Positions 43,941 through 51,159 of a stretch of 64,000 nucleotides of DNA are shown here, one piece after another. Both the position numbers and the translations under genes were made by a program. The stretch's first letter is position 1; every line of letters starts with the position of its first letter. The stretch is from contig NZ_JAGYPH010000002.1 of the NCBI RefSeq assembly GCF_018343525.1, forward strand, positions 434,001 through 498,000, written 5' to 3'. The notes under the pieces are model-generated. The model worked only from the letters and a program-made list of their open reading frames with translations. It did no database searches and was not told the DNA's origin. Origin of the DNA: Lederbergia citrea. Lineage in GTDB: Bacteria; Bacillota; Bacilli; Bacillales; Bacillaceae_C.

Positions 43941-44921
43941 ATGAAAAAATTAAATGAATTATTTGCGGCTCTTTTGCTTGTTTTCGGACTTTTGGCAGCT
44001 TGCGGAACTAATGCAGAACCGAAAAAAGAAGATACTAATAAAGAACCAGTGTCAGAACAGGCAAATGAAGCAAACGAAGAAAGTTTTCCGGTTACGATTA
44101 AAGATGCTGCTGATAAAGATGTAGTTATTAAGAAAAAGCCGGAGAAAATTGTTTCACTTATTCCAAGTAACACGGAAATTGTATATGCACTTGGTGAGGG
44201 AAATACGATAGTTGGCGTTTCGGAACGTGACAATTATCCGGAAGAAGTGGCTGATAAAGAAAAAGTAGCCGGTATGGAGCTGAATATTGAAAAAATCATT
44301 TCCTTGGAGCCTGATCTTGTTCTTGCCCACGCATCGACAGCTACGATGTGGGAAGCTGGATTAAAACAGCTGGAGGACAGCAATGTCACTGTGCTAGTCG
44401 TGAATGATTCTCAAAGTTTTGATGAAGTGTACACATCAATCGAAATGGTTGGCAAGGCAACAGGGAAGACAGCGGAAGCAGATCAATTGATTCAAGATAT
44501 GAAATCGAAACTAGATGAAATGAAAAAGCAGGGAGAATCTATCTCAGCGGAAGAGCAAATATCGGTGTTTGTAGAGGTGTCTCCTGCTCCTGAAATATAT
44601 GCAACTGGACAAAATACATTTATGAATGAAATGCTTGATGTAATCAATGCAAAAAATGCAGTAAGCGAAGAGGGCTGGGTCCAATTAAATGAGGAAGCAG
44701 TCATCAAACTCAACCCTGACGTATTTGTGATAACGTATAATTTTGAAAAAAATGCATCCGATAAAGTATTGAAGCGTGCGGGTTGGCAAGATATTACAGC
44801 CATTAAGGAAAAACAAGTGCACGAGGTGAACGAAGATCTTGTGAGCCGTCCTGGTCCACGGATTGTTGAAGGAGTAGAAGAACTTGCAAAAGCCATTTAC
44901 CCGGACGTTTTCGGGAAATAA
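43941..44921 (+). CDS. btuF: Corrinoid ABC transporter substrate-binding lipoprotein BtuF
   Basis: A 326-residue lipoprotein with signal peptide and lipobox LLAACG (cysteine at about 21), an acidic linker and a periplasmic-binding domain of the BtuF/FecB class (KIVSLIPSNTEIVYALGEGN, ISLEPDLVLAHASTATMWEAG). The cobalamin riboswitch directly upstream and the CbiZ and Cob genes downstream make corrinoids the expected ligand rather than siderophores. It overlaps btuC by 38 bases. Confidence 0.9.
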   Translation: MKKLNELFAALLLVFGLLAACGTNAEPKKEDTNKEPVSEQANEANEESFPVTIKDAADKDVVIKKKPEKIVSLIPSNTEIVYALGEGNTIVGVSERDNYPEEVADKEKVAGMELNIEKIISLEPDLVLAHASTATMWEAGLKQLEDSNVTVLVVNDSQSFDEVYTSIEMVGKATGKTAEADQLIQDMKSKLDEMKKQGESISAEEQISVFVEVSPAPEIYATGQNTFMNEMLDVINAKNAVSEEGWVQLNEEAVIKLNPDVFVITYNFEKNASDKVLKRAGWQDITAIKEKQVHEVNEDLVSRPGPRIVEGVEELAKAIYPDVFGK

Positions 44922-45942
44922 ACATGTAATTTCATATATCGCGGCAGGCGGATTCCTGATAGTAGCCATGATGTTCGGAATTGCAATTGGTTCAGTGCGT
45001 GTGCCATTTATGGAGATTGCTGCCATCATTGGCAGCAGGGTTCTCCATTTGTCACAAGCTGATCTTAATTCAATGCATGCGAACATCGTAATGAATATCC
45101 GGTTGCCACGAGTATTGCTCGCAGGCATCGTGGGAGCCTCTCTTGCACTAGCAGGGGCGGCTTTTCAGGGCCTGCTCCGCAATCCACTCGCTGATCCATA
45201 TACACTCGGTGTCTCATCTGGCGCTTCTGTTGGTGCTGTGTTAGTGTTATTTTTTCAAATTACCTTACCGTTTACCGGAATCTTTACCTTACCTCTATTG
45301 AGCATTACTGCTGCCTTCATAACCATATTCCTCGTTTTATTATTTGCCAGAAGCGTTGAACCTTCCATGAAGGTAGAAACGATTATTTTAACTGGAATTA
45401 TTTTCAGCTCCTTTCTCGGCGCTTTGCTTTCACTCATGATTGCACTTTCCGGAGAAGAGCTCCGCCAGATCATTGGCTGGCTACTCGGAAGTGTATCCAT
45501 GCGTGGATGGAGCTACATCTGGATCATTTTGCCGTTCTTTATGATTGGCGGTACGATTTTGATGATGAACGCGCGGGAACTGAATGCTATGTCTTTTGGA
45601 GAAGAACGGGCCAAGCATCTCGGAGTAAGTGTTGAACGGAGGAAACTTGCAATTTTGGCGGCTGGATCACTGCTTACGGGTGCTGCCGTCGCAGTATCGG
45701 GAACGATTGGCTTTGTCGGACTTGTCATTCCACATTTTGTGAGAATGCTTTGGGGGCCGAATCATAGACACTTATTGCCTCTATCGACGTTGGTAGGTGC
45801 TGGATTTCTGATTTTGGCTGACTTGACGGCGCGCACGATTATCGAGCCAGCGGAACTCCCCATTGGTGTCATCACTGCTTTGATTGGTGCTCCTGTTTTT
45901 GGAGCAATTTTAGTGAGAAGACGAATGGAAAGTAGAGGATAA
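44884..45942 (+). CDS. btuC: Corrinoid ABC transporter permease BtuC
   Basis: A 352-residue FecCD-family permease with about ten membrane helices. Family signatures are RLPRVLLAGIVGASLALAGA, FQGLLRNPLADPYTLGVSSG and the C-terminal GFVGLVIPHFVRMLWGPNHR. The best start is TTG at 44884, nine bases after GAAGGAG; there is no closer start codon, so the gene genuinely overlaps the btuF 3' end. It forms the import channel with the downstream ATPase. Confidence 0.92.
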   Translation: MQKPFTRTFSGNKHVISYIAAGGFLIVAMMFGIAIGSVRVPFMEIAAIIGSRVLHLSQADLNSMHANIVMNIRLPRVLLAGIVGASLALAGAAFQGLLRNPLADPYTLGVSSGASVGAVLVLFFQITLPFTGIFTLPLLSITAAFITIFLVLLFARSVEPSMKVETIILTGIIFSSFLGALLSLMIALSGEELRQIIGWLLGSVSMRGWSYIWIILPFFMIGGTILMMNARELNAMSFGEERAKHLGVSVERRKLAILAAGSLLTGAAVAVSGTIGFVGLVIPHFVRMLWGPNHRHLLPLSTLVGAGFLILADLTARTIIEPAELPIGVITALIGAPVFGAILVRRRMESRG

Positions 45943-45945
45943 ATG

Positions 45946-47379
45946 ATGCTTCATGTGAAAAATCTGTCAGGAGGATACACTGGGTACAGCGTTTTAAACA
46001 ATGTATCATTTTCTGTTGAGCGTGGTGAGTTGTTCGGCATTCTTGGGCCGAACGGGAGTGGGAAAACCACATTGCTGAAAATGATCAGCGCCTTGCTTTT
46101 ACCAGAGCAAGGAGAGGTACTGGTTAAAAGTCGACCTCTTCAATCGTATCATTCAAAGGAATTGGCAAAAATCATCGCTGTTTTACCGCAAGTATCTTCA
46201 GAGGTCTTTGCCTACACTGTAAAAGAAGCAGTTGCCCTCGGACGTTATGCTCATCAGAGCGGCTGGCTGCATTCAAGGCATGCAGATGATGAGGAAATCG
46301 TAAAAGAGGCGATGGAATTAACGGGTGTGACGAAATTTCAAAGCAAGCTTCTGAATGAACTATCAGGAGGAGAAAGGCAGCGTGTTTTTCTTGCCCAGGC
46401 ATTAGCACAGGAGCCTGAAATTCTCTTGTTGGATGAACCAACCAATCATTTGGATATTTCTTACCAGAAGGAACTACTTGATCAGCTAAAAAAATGGACA
46501 AAGGAACGTGGGCTTACAGTCATTTCGATTTTTCATGACGTGAATTTGGCTGCCCTCTATTGTGATCGGCTCTTACTTTTAAATGAAGGGCGGATTAATA
46601 TAGTGGATCAACCGGACGAGGTGCTGCAGGAGAGGCGAATTCAACAAGTGTATAAGACAGATATTGCGAAACAACCTCATCCAATCGTACCGAAGCCACA
46701 AATGATATTGCTTCCGGACAAATCGGAAACTGTCGAGGAACTGTCGATTGATGAACGTTATTTGAAAACATCGGACGAAATGATTGAAATTCGCTCACCC
46801 ATTCCGTTAAAAACCATGTCATCCGCAGTAATTGGTGCTGGCATTGGCTGGTATCATACGTTTGTGAATTGTCATGCCTCACAAGATCATCAACAGGAAC
46901 TGTCTAGTTTTTTAAAGGAAAAGGGATTAAATCCCTCGAATACGGTCGGTATGTTAACAACTATTCAACTGGAAGATGCCTATTCCCAATCCTTTATTGG
47001 TGAAGGCTTCTCGATTTTTGTTGTTGTGACGACATGTATTGAAAAGGCAGCCGACGAGTCGAGAGAAGTTAAACATTCATTGAACTTAGTTGCTGGAACG
47101 ATCAATACGTGGGTTTTTATCAATGGTCATATTTCAGATGAAGCTTTCATTCAGTCCATGATGATTGCCACTGAAGCGAAGGTGGAAGCACTAAGAGATA
47201 TGAATGTAACTAACCAAAATATGAATGATTCGGTAACAGACGGTACATTGGTCGCAGCAACCCAAACAGGTGTAGAATTACGGAATGCGGACTCACTTGG
47301 TAAATTAATATATTCTGGTGTGTCTAAGTGCACGAAAAGTGCCATTTTAAAAAATAAAATGCGTGTGCTAAATGATTAG
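45946..47379 (+). CDS. btuD: BtuD ATPase fused to CbiZ adenosylcobinamide amidohydrolase
   Basis: A two-domain protein of about 477 residues. Residues 1-250 are an ABC ATPase: Walker A GPNGSGKTTLL, signature LSGGERQRVFLAQAL, Walker B ILLLDEPTNHLD. Residues about 285-470 are CbiZ-like (SSAVIGAGIGWYHTFVNCHA, NLVAGTINTWVFINGHI), an amidohydrolase that cleaves the aminopropanol arm of cobinamides to cobyrate for salvage. B. subtilis YvrA has the same fusion. The second of two adjacent ATGs is used for spacing from AGAGGA. Coupling import and remodelling in one chain implies corrinoids are processed at entry. Confidence 0.9.
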   Translation: MLHVKNLSGGYTGYSVLNNVSFSVERGELFGILGPNGSGKTTLLKMISALLLPEQGEVLVKSRPLQSYHSKELAKIIAVLPQVSSEVFAYTVKEAVALGRYAHQSGWLHSRHADDEEIVKEAMELTGVTKFQSKLLNELSGGERQRVFLAQALAQEPEILLLDEPTNHLDISYQKELLDQLKKWTKERGLTVISIFHDVNLAALYCDRLLLLNEGRINIVDQPDEVLQERRIQQVYKTDIAKQPHPIVPKPQMILLPDKSETVEELSIDERYLKTSDEMIEIRSPIPLKTMSSAVIGAGIGWYHTFVNCHASQDHQQELSSFLKEKGLNPSNTVGMLTTIQLEDAYSQSFIGEGFSIFVVVTTCIEKAADESREVKHSLNLVAGTINTWVFINGHISDEAFIQSMMIATEAKVEALRDMNVTNQNMNDSVTDGTLVAATQTGVELRNADSLGKLIYSGVSKCTKSAILKNKMRVLND

Positions 47380-47416
47380 ATGGATCATCTCGTCTGCAGA
47401 TGGAGGTGTAGGAAGA

Positions 47417-47998
47417 ATGAAGCTAGCGCCATTTATTTTTGTTACTGGTGGTGTCAGGTGCGGGAAAAGTTCTTTTGCTGAAAAAGTAGCCTTAGCTAAG
47501 GCATTAAAGAGAAATGGAAACCTCCACTATATCGCCTGCGGCCGTCCTGTTGATGATGAGATGAGAGGTCGAATTAAACTTCATCAAGCAAATAGGGAAG
47601 AGTGTGGATTTAGTTGGACTACATGGGAACAGCCGAACGCTATCGGCAATCTGGCTACGGAGTTTTCAAACACGGATGTCGTGCTGCTTGATTGCCTGAC
47701 TACCTTATTAAATAACGAACTGTTTCGGGAGAAATCTAGTTGGAAGAATCCACACTTTCAAGACGATGTAAAAGAGACAATCATAAGTGATTTGGAATGC
47801 CTTCGCGAAACATGTGGTAGCTTGATTCTTGTTTCTAATGAAGTATTAAACGAAGTGCCAATCGATAATCCACTCGTGTTTACATATACTAGTCTGCTTG
47901 GGCAACTCCATCAATCGATTGTCAAAAATTGCACAAGTGCAATCTTAGTGGAAGCTGGTATTCCATTCTCAATGAAGGGTTCTCTACCATCAGTATAG
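47417..47998 (+). CDS. cobU: Adenosylcobinamide kinase/adenosylcobinamide-phosphate guanylyltransferase CobU
   Basis: A 193-residue bifunctional enzyme activating adenosylcobinamide for nucleotide loop assembly. The P-loop is TGGVRCGKSSFAEK. The segment ACGRPVDDEMRGRIKLHQ keeps the histidine equivalent to the guanylylated residue of Salmonella CobU. VLLDCLTTLLNNELF and LVSNEVLNEVPIDN also fit. The ATG at 47417 is nine bases after GGAGGT; the frame is open back to 47372, overlapping btuD. Confidence 0.85.
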   Translation: MKLAPFIFVTGGVRCGKSSFAEKVALAKALKRNGNLHYIACGRPVDDEMRGRIKLHQANREECGFSWTTWEQPNAIGNLATEFSNTDVVLLDCLTTLLNNELFREKSSWKNPHFQDDVKETIISDLECLRETCGSLILVSNEVLNEVPIDNPLVFTYTSLLGQLHQSIVKNCTSAILVEAGIPFSMKGSLPSV

Positions 47999-48054
47999 GC
48001 GTCGAACTGAAAATTCTGGAATGGACACAAATATATTTGAAACGGAAAAACACT

Positions 48055-48846
48055 ATGATAACAATTCGAGCTTTTTTAATTAATTTGCAATTTTTCACAA
48101 GCATACCGGTCAAGCTACAATTGCCGATGGATAAGGTTCACATGAAAAGAGCTATTGGGCTGTTTCCGCTATTGGGACTTTTTCAAGGGCTGCTGTATAC
48201 CTGTCTTGTATATTCGATTAATGAATGGACACCTTTCTCTTTGCTAACCGCAGCATTCTTTTTATGGCTGGGTACGATTGTCATTACTGGAGGATTGCAT
48301 CTCGATGGCTGGATAGATATGAGTGATGCTTATTTCTCCTACCAGGACCGAGAAAAACGCCTTGAAATTATGAAAGATCCACGGACAGGAGCATTCGGTG
48401 TAATCTCGGTGCTAGTTTTGCTTGCTGCACGTTTTTTCTTCATTTACGAAATAATGATCCGACTTTCTCCCGGTACGTATTGGCTTTTAGTCTTTATACC
48501 CTTCTTCGGTAAGATGGTGATGGGACTAAATTTAGTTTTTATTCAACCGGTGAAAAAAGAAGGAATGGCCTATTTCTTTCATCAGAATTCAAATAAAAGT
48601 GTTGTGTGGGCGTATGGAGTTCAGATTTTAATAGTTTTTTTAGCATTCATTCTTTTTGCTAATGGTACTGTATATGGAGTTTTATTGCTTTTATTATCTT
48701 CGATTCTCGTTTTTTTCTTTTTGAAAAGAAAAGTCCTTAAATGGTTCGGTGGAATTACAGGTGATGTGCTTGGTGCATCTGTGGAAGGGACGGAGATTTT
48801 TTTATGGATGACCATTTGGTTATTTCATTATTTCGGCATGGGCTAA
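48055..48846 (+). CDS. cobS: Adenosylcobinamide-GDP ribazoletransferase CobS
   Basis: A 263-residue membrane enzyme that joins adenosylcobinamide-GDP and alpha-ribazole (or its phosphate). The N-terminal LINLQFFTSIPVKLQL, GLFPLLGLFQGLL, GGLHLDGWIDMSDAYFS and KDPRTGAFGVISVLVLL are characteristic, with about six helices. The ATG at 48055 gives the family length but has only a weak CGGA site, so it may depend on coupling with cobU. It overlaps the next gene by 43 bases. Confidence 0.9.
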   Translation: MITIRAFLINLQFFTSIPVKLQLPMDKVHMKRAIGLFPLLGLFQGLLYTCLVYSINEWTPFSLLTAAFFLWLGTIVITGGLHLDGWIDMSDAYFSYQDREKRLEIMKDPRTGAFGVISVLVLLAARFFFIYEIMIRLSPGTYWLLVFIPFFGKMVMGLNLVFIQPVKKEGMAYFFHQNSNKSVVWAYGVQILIVFLAFILFANGTVYGVLLLLLSSILVFFFLKRKVLKWFGGITGDVLGASVEGTEIFLWMTIWLFHYFGMG

Positions 48847-49430
48847 CGGAAGATAATAAACTGCGTGCGTATGTTGGCTGGTCGGATCCCCCTTTGGCAA
48901 GAGAGGCGACTATAGCACTTGAGCTACTCAAGACAGAAGTCGATAACCAAGCGCTTATCATCACAAGTGATTTAAGGCGGTGTGTCGAGACGGCTCAATT
49001 CCTTTTCCCTGGAAGTCAGATAAAAGAAGATTCACGTTTTCGCGAAATTAATTTTGGTGAATGGGAGGGGAAAACATATGCAGATTTAGTGGAGGACTCT
49101 GCCTATCAGCGGTGGCTTAGTAGTCCATTCACGATAAAGCCGCCGAGTGGGGAAGCATATGTTGAATTTACAAATCGGATTGATGCTGCTTGGGATGAGG
49201 CGATTCAAAAAATAAAGGAAGTTGAGGCAAACAGTGCTGCCATCGTGACCCATGGAGGAGTCATCCGTTATTTATTGACGAAATTCGCACCCGTGAAAAG
49301 GGAATTTTGGGAATGGCACGTGCAGCATGGAACGGGCTACGAACTGTCCTGGCATGATAGAAAGTTGGGAGGAGATGGCAGATGCATTTCGTTACGGGAG
49401 GCGCCTTCAATGGAAAAGCCAAGTGGGTAA
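48804..49430 (+). CDS. cobC: Alpha-ribazole phosphatase CobC (histidine phosphatase)
   Basis: A 208-residue histidine phosphatase with the RHG motif LFRHGLTEDN near the N-terminus, REINFGEWEGKTYADL and the second catalytic histidine in AAIVTHGGVIRYLL. In this operon it should remove the 5'-phosphate from adenosylcobalamin phosphate or alpha-ribazole phosphate. It has a GGAAGGGACGGAG site inside cobS, so the two are coupled; its own end overlaps the next gene by 49 bases. Confidence 0.85.
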   Translation: MDDHLVISLFRHGLTEDNKLRAYVGWSDPPLAREATIALELLKTEVDNQALIITSDLRRCVETAQFLFPGSQIKEDSRFREINFGEWEGKTYADLVEDSAYQRWLSSPFTIKPPSGEAYVEFTNRIDAAWDEAIQKIKEVEANSAAIVTHGGVIRYLLTKFAPVKREFWEWHVQHGTGYELSWHDRKLGGDGRCISLREAPSMEKPSG

Positions 49431-49825
49431 GAAAGTTTTACTCATTAGACGACCATGATTCATTTCTTTGGCTGTCGGCTTATCAAAGCGATATTGATGA
49501 AAATTTCCTTTTTATAAGTCAACAGCATTTATTGGTTGTTGAGGGAGTAGAGCAGTGGATAAAGTCTATCGCGAGAGAAGAATCGGATTCGGATGCCATA
49601 AGAACGAGGTGGAGGCACACCATTTCTAGATTCCGAGAGTGGGAAGCGAGTAAATCGGGTCGGACCGTGATTTTGATTGGGACTGACATTACGAAGGGCA
49701 TAGTGCCGATGGATCCATTTGATAGGCTATGGAGGGATGTAACTGGTTGGGCATACCAGGACACAGTAGTGGTTTCTGACCGGGTTGATCTTATATTTTA
49801 TGGACTAGCCAATAGGTTAAAATAG
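49382..49825 (+). CDS. Short CobU-like protein, second copy in the operon
   Basis: A 147-residue protein with a P-loop-like N-terminus (MHFVTGGAFNGKAKWVRKF) and a C-terminal segment typical of CobU, IGTDITKGIVPMDPFDRLWR then DVTGWAYQDT and DRVDLIFYGL. It lacks the DDEM-RI-H segment holding the guanylylated histidine of true CobU. It may have only the kinase step, or another nucleotide-dependent role. The cobU upstream keeps all motifs, so the two are not simple duplicates. It overlaps cobC. Confidence 0.7.
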   Translation: MHFVTGGAFNGKAKWVRKFYSLDDHDSFLWLSAYQSDIDENFLFISQQHLLVVEGVEQWIKSIAREESDSDAIRTRWRHTISRFREWEASKSGRTVILIGTDITKGIVPMDPFDRLWRDVTGWAYQDTVVVSDRVDLIFYGLANRLK

Positions 49826-49839
49826 CGGAGGGGAAAAAT

Positions 49840-50319
49840 ATGACTCGTAAACTAAGCTTAGCAGCCCTTTGTATTGCCTTATCTGCAGTTGGAGCAGCAA
49901 TCAAAATTCCTGCAGTCATTGGCAGTGTGGCTCTTGATATATTCCCTTCTTTGATAGCTGCAGCAATATTGGGTGGTGGTGCTGGAGCGGTCATTGCTAG
50001 TTTCGGCCACCTTTTATCGGCACTTATCGGCGGGATGCCATTAGGGCCATTCCACCTGATCATCGCTATTGAGATGGCCATTATCGTGGCTTTATTTGGC
50101 TGGTTTTATCGGATAGGACATAGAAAAAAAGCCGGATTGATTTTTTGGTTGGGAAACACGTTTGCTGCACCCTTGCCCTTTTTATTATTAATGGGTCGAG
50201 AATTTTATGTTGCTATTGTCCCATCACTTGCGATCGGCTCTGCACTGAATGTTGTGCTTGCACTTGCAGTAGCTCCTCGTCTTACTCCAATTTTTGTAAG
50301 AGAATGGGGGAATAGATGA
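49840..50319 (+). CDS. cblT: ECF transporter S component, probable alpha-ribazole carrier CblT
   Basis: A 159-residue protein with about five membrane helices, typical of energy-coupling-factor S components (LSLAALCIALSAVGAAIKIP, GAGAVIASFGHLLSALIGG). Being directly followed by cblS, and in a B12 operon that has no cobT, makes CblT, described in Geobacillus and Listeria, the best name. It overlaps cblS by four bases. The energising EcfAAT module must come from elsewhere in the genome. Confidence 0.8.
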   Translation: MTRKLSLAALCIALSAVGAAIKIPAVIGSVALDIFPSLIAAAILGGGAGAVIASFGHLLSALIGGMPLGPFHLIIAIEMAIIVALFGWFYRIGHRKKAGLIFWLGNTFAAPLPFLLLMGREFYVAIVPSLAIGSALNVVLALAVAPRLTPIFVREWGNR

Positions 50320-51047
50320 TGAGAGATATATTGGAGATTCCTTTTTCTGCAAGAGAATCATTGATCATTGCAGCCGATAATAGCGGAGCGATAGGGATGA
50401 AGGATCATGATGCCGTTCGCGTACCATATGAAGTGGTTGCTTATTATTCTTTCAGAGTTGCAGTAATGGAGTGTATGGCAGCAGGAGGGGTACCAATTTC
50501 AGCTGTGCTCCACAATTTTTGTTCAGACGGAGCTTGGGATTTGTTTTTGAAGGGCGTGGCCAAAGGAGCAGCAGAACTTGGGTTGATAGATTTACCCGTC
50601 ACAGGAAGTACTGAGACTAATTTTCAACTCCTTCAGTCTGCTATCGGAATGATTGTTGTCGGTCGCAAAGAAAAGAATGATCATATCAAGACAGGTTTCG
50701 ATAAAGGAACTGAATTTGCAGTCATCGGCAAACCACTTGTTGGAGAAGAAGTGTTGGAACGGAACGAAGAAATGGCTCCACTTTCCCTATTTAAATGGAT
50801 GTCGGAACAACCTGAAGTATTGACTATCCTTCCGATTGGATCTAAGGGAATAGCCCACGAGGTGAATCAACTGCGTCCGGGTACTTCGATCGAAAGCATC
50901 CAAATAGAGGAACAGATTGAATTGGAGAAATCAGCTGGACCGTCCACTTGTTTTCTTATTTTGTATTCTGCAGAAGGCCATGAAAAGGTAAAAGAGCACG
51001 CCGGAGCGCTTTTTCATAAAATTACAATTTTAGGAACTGATACATAG
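50316..51047 (+). CDS. cblS: Alpha-ribazole kinase CblS (AIR-synthase-related)
   Basis: A 243-residue protein of the PurM/AIR synthase-related fold. Seen segments are SLIIAADNSGAIGMKDHDAV, AVMECMAAGGVPISAVLHN and LPVTGSTETNFQ. It matches CblS, which phosphorylates alpha-ribazole to alpha-ribazole phosphate and so lets the cell make the lower ligand without CobT. With the S component before it, this gives a complete uptake-plus-kinase pair. The stop codon lies inside the terminator stem. Confidence 0.82.
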   Translation: MMRDILEIPFSARESLIIAADNSGAIGMKDHDAVRVPYEVVAYYSFRVAVMECMAAGGVPISAVLHNFCSDGAWDLFLKGVAKGAAELGLIDLPVTGSTETNFQLLQSAIGMIVVGRKEKNDHIKTGFDKGTEFAVIGKPLVGEEVLERNEEMAPLSLFKWMSEQPEVLTILPIGSKGIAHEVNQLRPGTSIESIQIEEQIELEKSAGPSTCFLILYSAEGHEKVKEHAGALFHKITILGTDT

Positions 51048-51070
51048 ATATCAGTTTATTTTTTTTTATT
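51035..51070 (+). terminator. Terminator of the B12 salvage operon
   Basis: AACTGATA (51035-51042) pairs with TATCAGTT (51049-51056), then a long T run. It overlaps the end of cblS. Confidence 0.8.
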
Positions 51071-51071
51071 C

Positions 51072-51099
51072 TTGACTGAATGCTCATTCATAATATAAT
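51072..51099 (+). promoter_or_regulatory. fadF promoter with a TetR-type operator in its spacer
   Basis: TTGACT (51072-51077), 16 bases, TATAAT (51094-51099). The spacer holds the inverted repeat TGAATG-CT-CATTCA (51077-51090), whose half-sites match those of the Bacillus FadR operator. Binding there would block polymerase. Confidence 0.65.
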
Positions 51100-51159
51100 G
51101 GAAGTAATAACATTCGGAATATATTTATATATTTGAACATAGGAAAGGAGTGTTAGTTC

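Noticed and set aside
43941-44921. Siderophore-binding protein
   Set aside because: The fold is shared with siderophore receptors, but the cobalamin riboswitch and CbiZ/Cob neighbours indicate corrinoids.
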